From assembly GCF_018780075.1 (NCBI RefSeq), contig NZ_JADMKB010000069.1, positions 1 to 64,000 on the forward strand: a DNA stretch of 64,000 bases, read 5' to 3'. A program made the position numbers and the translations under genes. Shown here in pieces: positions 8,332 through 17,435 of this stretch. The notes under the pieces were generated by a model. It worked only from the letters and a program-made list of their open reading frames with translations, searched no databases and was not told the DNA's origin. The number at the start of each line of letters is the position of its first letter. The first letter of the stretch is position 1. Source of the stretch: Hydrogenophaga sp. (GTDB lineage: Bacteria; Pseudomonadota; Gammaproteobacteria; Burkholderiales; Burkholderiaceae_C).

Positions 8332-9770
8332 AGCACCCGCTGCCCTACGCCTTCGCGCGCGAGCACCTCTGGCTGCTGGAGGAAGACGCCGGGCGCCTGA
8401 CCCTGTGCGGCAGCAGCACGGCCGCGTCCGACGAGGCCGCGCAGACGCGGCGCCTCTCGGCCCTGAGCGAAATCCTGCGCTGCCACGACGTGAGCGAGAT
8501 GCAGTGGGAGCCCGGCGAGGTGCTGACCCAGCGCATCAGCGCGGCCTACGCGCAGGGCGAATCGAGCGCGGCGGCGGTGGTGAGCGAGGTGCAGAGCGAC
8601 GCCGACCTGAGCCGCATGATGCAGGACCTGCCGGCGATCGAAGACCTGCTGGAGACCGCCGACGACGCGCCCATCATCCGCATGCTCAACGCCCTGCTCA
8701 CGCAGGCCGCGCGCGACGGCGCGAGCGACATCCACATCGAGCCCTACGAGCGGCATTCGAGCGTGCGCTTCCGCGTCGACGGCACGCTGCGCGAGGTGGT
8801 GCAGCCCAACCGCGCGCTGCACGCCGCGCTGATCTCGCGCCTGAAGATCATGGCCGAGCTCGACATCTCCGAAAAACGCCTGCCGCAGGACGGCCGCATC
8901 TCGCTGCGCATCGGCACGCGCGCGGTCGATGTGCGCGTCTCCACCCTGCCCAGCGCCCACGGCGAACGCGCCGTGCTGCGCCTGCTGGACAAGAGCGAGA
9001 GCCGCCTGACGCTGGAAGCCGTGGGCATGCAGGGCGATGTGCTCGGGCGCTTCGAGAAGCTGGTGCACCAGCCGCACGGCATCATCCTCGTGACCGGCCC
9101 CACCGGCTCCGGCAAGACCACCACGCTCTACGCCGCGCTGCAGCGCCTGGACGCGGCCCAGCAGAACATCATGACGGTGGAAGACCCGATCGAATACGAG
9201 CTGCCCGGCGTGGGCCAGACCCAGGTCAACGCCAAGATCGACCTCGATTTCGCCAAGGCCCTGCGCGCCATCCTGCGCCAGGACCCGGACGTGATCATGA
9301 TCGGCGAGATCCGCGACTTCGAGACCGCGCAGATCGCCATCCAGGCCTCGCTCACCGGCCACCTGGTGCTGGCCACGCTGCACACCAACGACGCGCCGTC
9401 GGCAGTGACCCGACTGACCGACATGGGCGTCGAGCCCTTCCTGCTCTCCAGTTCGCTGCTGGGCGTGCTCGCGCAGCGGCTGGTGCGCAAGCTCTGCCCC
9501 CAATGCTCACGCCGTGACGGCGAAGGCCGTTGGCAACCGGTGGGCTGCGCGCACTGCAACCAGACCGGCTACAAGGGCCGCACCGGCATCTACGAACTGC
9601 TGGTCACCGACGACGCCATCCGCGCCTTGGTGCACAACCGAGCGGCCGAGAGCGAGCTGATCGCGGCGGCGACCGCGCAGGGCCTGCGCTCGATGCGCGC
9701 CGACGGGCAGCGGTTGATCGCTGAGGGCATCACCTCGGAAGCGGAAGTTCTGAGCGTGACCCGAGACTGA
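8328..9770 (+). CDS. gspE: Type II secretion ATPase GspE
   Basis: A 480-residue hexameric ATPase that powers pseudopilus assembly from the cytoplasm. It has a Walker A GPTGSGKTT (257-265), an Asp box VEDPIEY, a Walker B DVIMIGEIRD (321-330), a His box ATLHTND, and Arg fingers in the preceding N2E region. The zinc finger is C390-x2-C393...C407-x2-C410, with only 13 residues between the pairs. That is far shorter than the roughly 29-residue spacer usual for GspE. The start is set by the ATGA overlap with gspD. Confidence 0.95.
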   Translation: MKHPLPYAFAREHLWLLEEDAGRLTLCGSSTAASDEAAQTRRLSALSEILRCHDVSEMQWEPGEVLTQRISAAYAQGESSAAAVVSEVQSDADLSRMMQDLPAIEDLLETADDAPIIRMLNALLTQAARDGASDIHIEPYERHSSVRFRVDGTLREVVQPNRALHAALISRLKIMAELDISEKRLPQDGRISLRIGTRAVDVRVSTLPSAHGERAVLRLLDKSESRLTLEAVGMQGDVLGRFEKLVHQPHGIILVTGPTGSGKTTTLYAALQRLDAAQQNIMTVEDPIEYELPGVGQTQVNAKIDLDFAKALRAILRQDPDVIMIGEIRDFETAQIAIQASLTGHLVLATLHTNDAPSAVTRLTDMGVEPFLLSSSLLGVLAQRLVRKLCPQCSRRDGEGRWQPVGCAHCNQTGYKGRTGIYELLVTDDAIRALVHNRAAESELIAAATAQGLRSMRADGQRLIAEGITSEAEVLSVTRD

Positions 9771-9777
9771 TCGCGTC

Positions 9778-11007
9778 ATGCCCGCCTATTCCTTCGAAGC
9801 CATCGACGCCCAGGGCGCCACGCAAAAAGGCCTGATCGACGCCGACACGGCCAAGGCCGCGCGCGGGCTGCTGCGCGCGCGCGCGCTGGTGCCGCTGGCG
9901 GTGGAGCCGGCGGTGAACGTGGGCGCCGACGGCAAGGGCAAGGGGCTGAACACCACGCTCTGGGGCGGCCGCGTGTTCAACGCCACCGGCCTCGCGGTCT
10001 GGACGCGCCAGATCGCCGGCCTGGTGGCGGCGGGCCTGCCGCTGGAGCGCGCGCTCTCGGCGCTGTCGGAAGAAGCGGAAAAAGACGAAGAGCGCCGCCT
10101 GGTGGCTTCGCTGCGTGCCGAGGTCAACGCGGGCGCCCCCTTCGCGCGCGCGCTCGGCCAGCACCCGCGCGAGTTTTCGGCCATCTACACCGGCGTGATC
10201 GCGGCCGGCGAGCAGAGCGGCCAGCTCGGCAGCGTGCTGGAGCGCCTGGCCGACGACCTGGAGACGCGCGAGGCGCTCAAGAACAAACTGATCGGCGCCT
10301 CGCTCTACCCCGCCATCGTGACCCTGGTCGCGATCGTGATCGTGGTGTTCCTCGTGAGCTACGTGGTGCCGCAGGTCGCGGGCGTGTTCGCGGGCAGCAA
10401 GCGCGCCCTGCCCTTCCTCACCGTGGCCATGCTGGCCATCAGCGACTTCGTGCGCAGCTACGGCTGGTTGATGCTGGGTCTGCTGGTGCTCGGGGGCTTC
10501 GCGCTGGCGATGGCGCGCAAGCAGCCGGCGCTGCGCCAGCGCATGGACGCGGCCTGGCTGCGCCTGCCGCTGGTGGGGCGGCTGGCGCGCGGCTACAACG
10601 CGGCGCGTTTCGCCGCCACGCTGGCCATGCTCGCCTCGGCCGGCGTGCCGATCTTGCGGGCGCTGCAGACCGCCGCCGAAACCCTGAGCAACCAGGCCAT
10701 GCGCGCTGACGCGCTGGACGCGCTGGTGCTGGTGCGCGAGGGCGCACCGCTGGCTTCGGCGCTGGCGAGCAAGAAGCGTTTTCCACCGCTGGTCGCGATG
10801 TTCGCCCGGCTGGGCGAACAGACCGGGCAGCTGCCCGTGATGCTGCAGCGCGCGGCCAACCAGCTCGGTGCCGAGGTGCAGCGCCGCGCCATGCACCTGG
10901 CCACCATCCTGGAGCCGTTGCTGATCGTGGTCATGGGCGCGGTGGTGATGCTGATCGTGCTGGCGGTGCTGATGCCGATCATCCAGCTGAACCAACTCGT
11001 GAAGTAA
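9778..11007 (+). CDS. gspF: Type II secretion inner-membrane platform protein GspF
   Basis: A 409-residue polytopic protein of the GspF/PilC family with two T2SSF domains (WTRQIAGLVAAGLPLERAL near 75; RFAATLAMLASAGVPILRAL near 280). Each is followed by membrane segments (YPAIVTLVAIVIVVFLVSYV; LLIVVMGAVVMLIVLAVL). It couples GspE to the pseudopilus. It is the last gene of the visible gsp operon; gspC and gspO are not in the window. Confidence 0.95.
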   Translation: MPAYSFEAIDAQGATQKGLIDADTAKAARGLLRARALVPLAVEPAVNVGADGKGKGLNTTLWGGRVFNATGLAVWTRQIAGLVAAGLPLERALSALSEEAEKDEERRLVASLRAEVNAGAPFARALGQHPREFSAIYTGVIAAGEQSGQLGSVLERLADDLETREALKNKLIGASLYPAIVTLVAIVIVVFLVSYVVPQVAGVFAGSKRALPFLTVAMLAISDFVRSYGWLMLGLLVLGGFALAMARKQPALRQRMDAAWLRLPLVGRLARGYNAARFAATLAMLASAGVPILRALQTAAETLSNQAMRADALDALVLVREGAPLASALASKKRFPPLVAMFARLGEQTGQLPVMLQRAANQLGAEVQRRAMHLATILEPLLIVVMGAVVMLIVLAVLMPIIQLNQLVK

Positions 11008-11105
11008 CCCCCCGCGCCGCGCCTAAGGGCGCGTCACCCCCAAGGGGGGCAACGCGAGTGGCCCGGCGAAGCCGGTTCCACCGCGTTCCCGGTGGGACGG
11101 ACTCC
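11008..11105 (+). repeat. Type A palindromic repeat after gspF
   Basis: Palindromic parts: GCGCCGCGCCTAAGGGCGCG, CCCCCAAGGGGGG, GGCCCGGCGAAGCCGGTTCC and a CCGCG...CGGTGG end. No start codon sits on the gspF stop here, unlike the intra-operon copies. This fits a transcription-unit boundary. Confidence 0.8.
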
Positions 11106-11180
11106 CCTGCTACCCTGCCGCTGCCTCGCAATTGGGCTACGCTTCGCGCTTCTCTTGTTTGTTTGCGGAGACCTTTCCCC

Positions 11181-12077
11181 ATGCCTGTGACGCTTGACGG
11201 CCAGCTTGTTGTTGCGATTTCTTCGCGGGCGCTGTTCGACTTTGAAGAAGAGAACCACCTGTTTGAAACCGGGGACGACCGGGCTTACATGAAGCTGCAG
11301 CTGGACCGGCTGGAGGTGCCGGCGATGCCGGGGGTGGCGTTTTCGCTGGTGAAGAAGCTGCTGGCCTTCAACGACGCCACCACGCAGCGGGTCGAGGTCG
11401 TGATCCTCTCGCGCAACGACCCCGTCTCGGGCATGCGCGTGTTCCGCTCGGCGCAGCACTACGGCCTGCCGATCCAGCGCGGCAGCTTCACGCGCGGGCA
11501 GCCGCCCTGGCGTTACCTGCGCCCGCTGCGTGCCAACCTCTTCCTCTCGACCCACCTGGCCGACGTGCGCGCCGCGCTCGACGCGGGCGTGCCCGCCGCG
11601 CAGGTGTACCCGTTGTCGGTGCACGCGAGCGACGCGCACCCGAACGAGGTGCGCATCGCCTTCGACGGCGACGCCGTGCTGTTCTCCGACGAGGCCGAGC
11701 GCGTGTACCAAAGCGAAGGCCTCTCGGCCTTTCAGGCCCACGAAGCGAGCCACGCCGGCCAGCCGCTGGCGGGCGGGCCGTTCAAGCCGCTGCTCGAAGC
11801 CCTGCACCGCCTGCAGGCCGAGGGCACGAGCGCCATGCACGTGCGCACCGCCTTGGTCACGGCGCGCAGCGCCCCGGCGCACGAGCGCGCGATCCGCACG
11901 CTGATGGACTGGAACATCGAGGTGGACGAGGCCATGTTCCTCGGTGGCCTGCCCAAGGGCGAGTTCCTGCGCGAGTTCGAGCCCGACTTCTTCTTCGACG
12001 ACCAGACCGGGCACATCGAGTCGGCCTCGCTGCACGTGCCCGCCGGTCATGTGGCCAGCGGCATTTCGAACAGATGA
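11181..12077 (+). CDS. 5'-nucleotidase (cN-I type)
   Basis: A 298-residue cytosolic 5'-nucleotidase of the NT5C1 / Pfam 5-nucleotidase family, expected to dephosphorylate nucleoside monophosphates. Family signatures are AISSRALFDFEEENHLFE at the N-terminus, FSLVKKLL...VEVVILSRNDPVSGMRVF, FLSTHLADVRAAL and IAFDGDAVLFSDE (a DxD-type phosphatase motif). The ATG at 11181 has GCGGAGA upstream. An in-frame extension back to 11058 was not chosen because it runs into the type A repeat. Confidence 0.85.
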   Translation: MPVTLDGQLVVAISSRALFDFEEENHLFETGDDRAYMKLQLDRLEVPAMPGVAFSLVKKLLAFNDATTQRVEVVILSRNDPVSGMRVFRSAQHYGLPIQRGSFTRGQPPWRYLRPLRANLFLSTHLADVRAALDAGVPAAQVYPLSVHASDAHPNEVRIAFDGDAVLFSDEAERVYQSEGLSAFQAHEASHAGQPLAGGPFKPLLEALHRLQAEGTSAMHVRTALVTARSAPAHERAIRTLMDWNIEVDEAMFLGGLPKGEFLREFEPDFFFDDQTGHIESASLHVPAGHVASGISNR

Positions 12078-12190
12078 ACCACCCCTGCGCCGCGCTGCGC
12101 GCGTCTTCCCCTCAAGGGGACGCTGCGAGTGGCCCGGCAAAGCCGGTTCCACCGCAGCCTGTTTTCAAGACACTTCGCTCCACCTGTTGA
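12074..12190 (+). other. Repeat-encoded bridging ORF between the nucleotidase and ABC transporter genes
   Basis: An ATG overlapping the nucleotidase stop (ATGA at 12074-12077) opens a 38-codon frame (MNHPCAALRASSPQGDAAS...) through a type A repeat. It ends at TGA 12188-12190, ten bases before the next ATG at 12201. It has the same organisation as at other operon junctions here. Translation is not proven. Confidence 0.45.
12078..12160 (+). repeat. Type A palindromic repeat
   Basis: GCGCCGCGCTGCGCGCG, CCCCTCAAGGGG and GGCCCGGCAAAGCCGGTTCC, followed by a CACCGCAG end. Forward orientation. Confidence 0.85.
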
Positions 12191-12200
12191 GAGATCTTTG

Positions 12201-13970
12201 ATGACCCAGCAACTCTCCAAACTTCAAAACTTCCGAGCCTTCACAGGCAAGGTGGTCGCCCTCGCCCTGCCTTACTTCAACTCCGAAGAAAAGTGGAAGG
12301 CGCGCGGCCTGCTCGCGGCCATCATCGCGCTCAACCTGGCCGCGGTGTACATGCTGGTGCTGCTCAACGAGTGGAACCGCGTGTTCTACGACGCACTGCA
12401 GAACAAGGACCAGGTGGTGTTCTGGCGCGAGCTGGGGCGCTTCACCTACCTCGCCTTCGGCTTCATCATCATCGCGGTCTACCGCTTCTACCTGCGGCAG
12501 CTGCTGGAGATGCGCTGGCGCGCCTGGATGACGGCGCACTACCTCGACCGCTGGCTCGGCAACCAGGCCTTCTACCACCTCGAACTCACCCGCTTCGCCC
12601 AGGGCGCCGACACACCGCCCGACAACCCCGACCAGCGCATCGCCGAAGACCTGAACCTCTTCACCAGCGCCACGCTCGGCCTCTCGATGGGGCTGCTCAA
12701 CGCGGTGGTCACGCTGGTGAGCTTCGTGGGCATTCTCTGGACGCTGTCGGGCAGCTTCGCCTTCGATTTCAACGGCGGCTCGCACACCATCCCCGGCTTC
12801 ATGGTCTGGATGGCCGTGCTCTATTGCGCCATCGGCAGCGTGCTCGCGCACTACATCGGCCGCCCGCAGATCCGGCTCAACTTCCAGCAGCAGCGGGTGG
12901 AGGCCGACTTCCGCAACCACCTGATGCGGGTGCGCGAATACAGCGAATCGATCGCGCTCGACCGGGGCGAGCCGGTGGAACGCCAGCAGCTCGGCCAGCG
13001 CTTCGGCGCCGTGCTCGGCAACTACCTGCAGCTCATCAAGGCGCAGAAGCGCCTGATCTGGTTCACCACCGGTTTCGGCCAGGCCGCCGTGGTGTTCCCC
13101 TTCATCGTCGCGGCGCCGCGCTTCTTCAGCGGCGCCATCCAGCTCGGCGAGCTGATGCAGATTTCGTCGGCCTTCGGCCGGGTGCAGGACTCGCTCTCGT
13201 GGTTCGTCGACAACTACGACAGCCTCGCCGCCTGGCGCGCCACCACCGACCGCCTGACCGGCTTTGAAGCCAGCTTCCAGGCGCTGCAAGCCGCAGAAAC
13301 GCTGGCCACCACCGGCATCACCGACGCCTTGCAGATTCACCACCTCGACCTCGCCCTGCCCGGCGGCGTGGCGCTGATGTCGGCGCAGGGCCTTGCCGTG
13401 AAGCCCGGCGACACCCTGCTGATCAAAGGCCCCTCGGGCAGCGGCAAGTCCACGCTGTTCCGCGCGCTCGCCGGCATCTGGCCCTGGGCCAAGGGCGAGG
13501 TGCAGCGCCCGGCCGATTTCGACCAGCGCGTGATGTTCCTGCCGCAGCGGCCCTACTTTCCGGTGGGCACGCTGCGCCAGGCGCTGGCCTACCCCGAAGC
13601 CGCCGACCGCTACAGCGACACCGAGCTGCAGCAGGCGCTGCGCGACGCGCTGCTGCCCGACCTGACCGGGCGCCTGAACGACCAAGATACGTGGGGGCAA
13701 AAACTCTCGGGCGGCGAACAGCAGCGCCTGGCCATCGCCCGCGCCCTGCTCAAGAAACCGCGCTGGCTGTTCGCCGACGAGGCCACCAGCGCGCTCGACG
13801 AAACCGCCGAACGCACGGTCTACGAGCGGCTGCAGGCGCTGGTGCAATCGCAGAACGGCGCGCTGATCTCGATCGCGCACCGCCCGACGGTGGCATCGTT
13901 CCACCAGCGCCAATGGACGCTGCAACCCGGCGAGGGAGGCGGCTCGCGCCACCGGCTGGTGGCGGGTTGA
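12201..13970 (+). CDS. ABC transporter, fused permease/ATPase of the SbmA/BacA-YddA family
   Basis: A 589-residue exporter-type half-transporter. The N-terminal ABC_membrane_2 domain (about 1-370) has several membrane helices (LLAAIIALNLAAVYMLVLLN; LGRFTYLAFGFIIIAVYRFY) and the SbmA-like ALQNKDQVVFW and MRWRAWMTAHYLDRWL. The C-terminal ATPase has Walker A GPSGSGKST, Q-loop FLPQRPYFPVGTLRQAL, signature LSGGEQQRLAIARA, Walker B WLFADEATSALDE and H-loop IAHRP. The substrate is unknown; relatives move peptides, vitamin B12 or very long acyl chains. Confidence 0.88.
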   Translation: MTQQLSKLQNFRAFTGKVVALALPYFNSEEKWKARGLLAAIIALNLAAVYMLVLLNEWNRVFYDALQNKDQVVFWRELGRFTYLAFGFIIIAVYRFYLRQLLEMRWRAWMTAHYLDRWLGNQAFYHLELTRFAQGADTPPDNPDQRIAEDLNLFTSATLGLSMGLLNAVVTLVSFVGILWTLSGSFAFDFNGGSHTIPGFMVWMAVLYCAIGSVLAHYIGRPQIRLNFQQQRVEADFRNHLMRVREYSESIALDRGEPVERQQLGQRFGAVLGNYLQLIKAQKRLIWFTTGFGQAAVVFPFIVAAPRFFSGAIQLGELMQISSAFGRVQDSLSWFVDNYDSLAAWRATTDRLTGFEASFQALQAAETLATTGITDALQIHHLDLALPGGVALMSAQGLAVKPGDTLLIKGPSGSGKSTLFRALAGIWPWAKGEVQRPADFDQRVMFLPQRPYFPVGTLRQALAYPEAADRYSDTELQQALRDALLPDLTGRLNDQDTWGQKLSGGEQQRLAIARALLKKPRWLFADEATSALDETAERTVYERLQALVQSQNGALISIAHRPTVASFHQRQWTLQPGEGGGSRHRLVAG

Positions 13971-14001
13971 GCGCGGCGGACGCGTCAGGCGGGTGAACCG
14001 G

Positions 14002-14029
14002 CCTCGCGGGCCGCGCACGGCCCGCGAGG
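14002..14029 (+). terminator. Hairpin after the ABC transporter gene
   Basis: A perfect 12-bp stem, CCTCGCGGGCCG / CGGCCCGCGAGG, with a CGCA loop, 31 nt after the stop. No strong T-run follows, so it may be a weak or factor-assisted terminator. Confidence 0.5.
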
Positions 14030-14129
14030 GAGCTGTTCGACCTGGCATTTAAGGGTTTCTACTGAGGTTTTGCACGCCGTTCGGGCGGCCGTGTCACGAT
14101 GCCGGCCGCCCCCTCTTTCTTCTTTCCCC

Positions 14130-15374
14130 GTGCACAGCCCCTCCGCCTCCGACCTCGCGTCCACCCCCGCCCTGCCCGAACCCATGGCCCACACCGGCCG
14201 CGCCATGATGGCGCTGGGCATCGGCGCCTTCGCCATCGGCACCGGCGAGTTCGTCATCATGGGTCTGCTGCCCGAGGTCGCGGCCGACATCGGCGTCACC
14301 ATCCCGCAGGCCGGCCATGTGATCAGCGCCTACGCGCTGGGCGTGGTGATCGGCGCGCCGGTGCTCGCCGTGGCCGCGGCCACCTGGGGCCGCCGCTCGC
14401 TGCTGGTGGCGCTGATGCTGGCCTTCGCACTGGGCAACTTCGCCAGCGCTGCCGCGCCGGGCTACGCCTCGCTCAACGCGCTGCGTTTCGTGGCCGGCAT
14501 GCCGCACGGCACCTACTTCGGCGTGGCCGCGCTGGTGGCCGCCGCGCTCGCCGCGCCGGGCCAGCGGGCACGCGCCATCGGCCTGGTGATGAGCGGCCTC
14601 ACGCTCGCCACCTTGATGGGCGTGCCGCTCGCGGCCTGGCTGGGGCAGCACTTCGGCTGGCGCGCCGCCTTCGTGCTGGTGGGCGCCATCGCGCTGCTGG
14701 CGGCCGGTCTGATCCAGCGCACCCTGCCCGTCATGCCCGCGCCCGCCGGCGCCAGCCCGCTGCGCGAGCTGGGCGCGCTGCGCAACAAGCAGGTCTGGCT
14801 CACGCTGGGCATCGGCGCCATCGGCTTCGGCGGCCTGTTCTCGGTGTTCAGCTATGTGAAGCCGACCATGATCGAGGTGGCCGGGCTGCCGCTGGCCGGC
14901 GTGCCGGTGGTGCTGGCCCTGTTCGGCCTGGGCATGGTGGTGGGCAACGTGCTGGGCTCGCGCCTGGCCGACCGCGCGCTCATGCCCACCGTGGGCGGCA
15001 TGCTGGTGTGGTCCATCGTGGTGCTGCTGGCCTATGTGTTCACCGCGCAGAGCGTGGTGCTGGGCTCCATCAACATCTTCCTGATCGGCACTACCGTGGC
15101 CATCGGCCCGGCGCTGCAGCTGCGGCTGATGGACGTGGCCGGCGAAGCGCAGGTGCTCGCCGCCGCGCTCAACCACTCGGCCTTCAACACCGCCAACGCG
15201 CTGGGCGCCTGGCTCGGCGGCCTGGCCATCGCGGCCGGCTTGGGCTGGACGGCCACCGGCTGGGTCGGCGCGCTGCTGGCGCTGGCCGGGCTGGGCGTGT
15301 TCGCCTGGGCGCTGGCCGACGCGCGCGAGCACCCGGCGGCGGCGCGCAAAGGCCCGGTGCGGATCACGCCGTAG
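14130..15374 (+). CDS. MFS transporter, DHA1 family (AraJ/YdhP-like)
   Basis: A 414-residue, 12-helix major facilitator beginning MMALGIGAFAIGTGEFVIMG, the typical opening of AraJ/YdhP drug/sugar efflux proteins. Motif A-like segments are present (AAATWGRRSLLVAL; SRLADRALMPTVGG), as is the motif C-like LRFVAGMPHGTYFGVAAL. Probably a proton-driven exporter of unknown substrate. The start is uncertain: GTG 14130 or ATG 14184 (MAHTGRAMM); neither has a clear ribosome site. It stands alone on its strand. Confidence 0.85.
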   Translation: MHSPSASDLASTPALPEPMAHTGRAMMALGIGAFAIGTGEFVIMGLLPEVAADIGVTIPQAGHVISAYALGVVIGAPVLAVAAATWGRRSLLVALMLAFALGNFASAAAPGYASLNALRFVAGMPHGTYFGVAALVAAALAAPGQRARAIGLVMSGLTLATLMGVPLAAWLGQHFGWRAAFVLVGAIALLAAGLIQRTLPVMPAPAGASPLRELGALRNKQVWLTLGIGAIGFGGLFSVFSYVKPTMIEVAGLPLAGVPVVLALFGLGMVVGNVLGSRLADRALMPTVGGMLVWSIVVLLAYVFTAQSVVLGSINIFLIGTTVAIGPALQLRLMDVAGEAQVLAAALNHSAFNTANALGAWLGGLAIAAGLGWTATGWVGALLALAGLGVFAWALADAREHPAAARKGPVRITP

Positions 15375-15508
15375 GCCGGCGGCCGGGCCTGCCGCACCCG
15401 GTTCGTGGTTTGACCGAGATCAACGCCTGGTCACACCTGGGATGAATTGACGCTTGTGGATCGGGCCCCCGCGCCGTACGCTGGGGGCCACCGTCGCGGA
15501 GGTCCACC

Positions 15509-16189
15509 ATGGTCAAACACGGGCCCACAGCCCCACCCACACAGCCGGTTCGCCACGTGGCGTTGGAGCAGTACCGGGCGCGAGCCCACCAGTATGACAG
15601 CGAACTGGAGCCCTTTGAGCCCCTGCGCCTCGAAGCCATCGAGCGCCTGCGTCTGCAGCCCGGCGAGACGGTGCTGGACGTGGGCTGCGGCACCGGCCTG
15701 AGCTTCGCGCCGCTGATGGCACGGCTGGGGCCGAGCGGCCGGATCGTGGGCATCGAGCAGTGCCCCGAAATGATGGCCAAGGCCCGCGAGCGTGTCGCCG
15801 CAGCGGCCTGGCAACACGTCGCGCTGGAGCAGGCACCCGCGGAAGACGCCCGGTGGCGGGGCCAGGCCGATGCCGCCCTGTTTCACTTCACCCACGACAT
15901 CCTGCGCCGCCCGGCCGCGCTCGACAACGTGCTGGCGCACCTGAAACCCGGTGCCCGCGTGGTGGCCACCGGGTTGCAGTGGGCGGCGCCGTGGGCCTGG
16001 CCGGTCAACCTCTTCGTGATGGGCGCGGCCCTGTATTCGGTCAGTTCGCTCGACGGCATGAACCGCCCCTGGAGCGAACTGGCCACCCGCCTTCAGGGGT
16101 TTGAAGCGCGCCCCACCTGGATGGGCAGCATCTTCATCGCCACCGGCACCTGGCCGGGGCCGCGCGGGTACGCCAGCGCTTCACACTGA
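15509..16189 (+). CDS. Class I SAM-dependent methyltransferase
   Basis: A 226-residue protein with motif I VLDVGCGTGLSF (about residues 55-66), an acidic residue closing strand 2 (IVGIEQCPEMMAKAR) and the post-I segment ADAALFHFTHDIL. The substrate cannot be read from the sequence; a hydrophobic stretch (WAAPWAWPVNLFVMGAALY) might mean a lipid or quinone substrate. GGAGGT lies 7 nt before the ATG. Confidence 0.8.
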   Translation: MVKHGPTAPPTQPVRHVALEQYRARAHQYDSELEPFEPLRLEAIERLRLQPGETVLDVGCGTGLSFAPLMARLGPSGRIVGIEQCPEMMAKARERVAAAAWQHVALEQAPAEDARWRGQADAALFHFTHDILRRPAALDNVLAHLKPGARVVATGLQWAAPWAWPVNLFVMGAALYSVSSLDGMNRPWSELATRLQGFEARPTWMGSIFIATGTWPGPRGYASASH

Positions 16190-16243
16190 GCGGGGTTCTC
16201 GGATGGACCGACGCGTGCAGCCCCTTCGCGCTGGGGCACGGCG

Positions 16244-16705
16244 TCAACCCGCCACATACCCCAGAACGCTCTCGATGGCGTGCCCCCGGCACTCAAGAAC
16301 ATCGGGCGTGGCGAGATGCCGAGGACCTGTGCGCAACGCGCTCTGTACCGTCACCACGCAACGCAGCAGCGAGCGAGGCGCCTGCCCATCGCGGCTGGAA
16401 CGGATGTGCCCGAGGAGCGCGACTTTTTCCTGCCCCTCGCAAGCGGGGTCGGTGCTCAGGAAATGTTCCGGGCTCGCCGGGCGCTGCAATGGCGCGTTGC
16501 ACAGGTAGAGGCCCACCGAATCGGCAACCGGGCTCTGGAGAACGGCGAACGGTGGCCCGTCGACCACATAGCCCGCGCCCGGGTTCACGCCTGTCGGGGC
16601 GTAGGTGCGGTCCCCGCTGTGCGCATGGAACCAGCGCGCAATCCGTCTGGAGGGAGCAGCGAGACCGTCCCCCTGTGCCTGCGGCCGCGGAAATTCACGG
16701 TCCAT
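16244..16705 (-). CDS. Hypothetical protein with two Cys-rich repeats
   Basis: A 153-residue protein, unnamed. After WFHAHSGDRTYAPTGVNPG and a Gly-rich turn, two similar units follow. One is LYLC...HFLSTDPACEGQ...LLGHI, the other LLRC...RHLATPDVLECRG...VLGYV. Each has a leading Cys, an H-[FL]-[LA]-[SA]-T strand, a Cys-x-Gly and a closing LG[HY][IV]. Such units resemble repeats in secreted bacterial proteins, but no signal peptide is evident. It is the third gene of a tight minus-strand set and starts 18 nt after the preceding stop. Confidence 0.6.
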   Translation of the reverse strand: MDREFPRPQAQGDGLAAPSRRIARWFHAHSGDRTYAPTGVNPGAGYVVDGPPFAVLQSPVADSVGLYLCNAPLQRPASPEHFLSTDPACEGQEKVALLGHIRSSRDGQAPRSLLRCVVTVQSALRTGPRHLATPDVLECRGHAIESVLGYVAG

Positions 16706-16723
16706 GTACGCTGCGGCATCGAT

Positions 16724-17425
16724 CTATCTGTCGAGCAGGTACACATCGCCCTCCAGCGCCTGCGCATGCAGGGTGGACGCGGCACCGGCCATCTGGCACC
16801 ACGCACCCAGGTGTTCGGTGGCTGGCGGACGAAGCACCACGCGCACGGTCGAACCCGTCAGGTGGTCATAGAAAAATTCTTGAAACATCTGTGGCGGACG
16901 GGGCGGATCAACGGGTGGAAGACGCACCTGCAAGCCGTTTTCAAACGCCACCGCGTAAGGACCACCCATGGCAACAACCCTGCGCGGTATCGAAAAATAC
17001 GCCACAGCCTCCCCGGCGCGCTGCGCCATCACCGAGGCACATGTCGCGACTTCGGCATCCCGCGCCGCGTCTCGGGTGGCCTCCTGCTCCTTGGCGGTGC
17101 GGGACCGCTCCAGCCCCTGGATCAAGGGCACAGCGTTCGCCACCGTGAGCGCGGCGAGGGCCATGCCGACCACCATCCGGGCGCCGCTCGGGCGCCAGAA
17201 GCACGCGACGGCCAACGGCAGGCCGGCAGCGATGGCCGTCCACAGCACCGCGTGATAGGCCAGGATAACGGGCAGGAAGGCAAAGGCCAGCACACCCGCG
17301 CCCCGGGACGGGTCGGGCGCAACCAGGGCAACAACCTGTATCGCTGCGCCGATGGCGCACAGAACAAGCAGCACAGACACGCCCTTACTTTGGCTGGGTG
17401 TGACCGGGCCGTTGCCGTTGTTCAC
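16724..17425 (-). CDS. Hypothetical membrane protein
   Basis: A 233-residue protein with a GTG start chosen 10 nt after the upstream lipoprotein gene; a longer frame exists but overlaps that gene. Three hydrophobic helices lie in the first ~110 residues (VSVLLVLCAIGAAIQVVALV; VLAFAFLPVILAYHAVLW; MVVGMALAALTVANAVPLI). A helical stretch rich in E/R/A and a soluble C-terminal domain follow. Not recognised. Its position suggests joint function with the lipoprotein and the repeat protein. Confidence 0.6.
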   Translation of the reverse strand: MNNGNGPVTPSQSKGVSVLLVLCAIGAAIQVVALVAPDPSRGAGVLAFAFLPVILAYHAVLWTAIAAGLPLAVACFWRPSGARMVVGMALAALTVANAVPLIQGLERSRTAKEQEATRDAARDAEVATCASVMAQRAGEAVAYFSIPRRVVAMGGPYAVAFENGLQVRLPPVDPPRPPQMFQEFFYDHLTGSTVRVVLRPPATEHLGAWCQMAGAASTLHAQALEGDVYLLDR

Positions 17426-17435
17426 GCGGTGGCGT

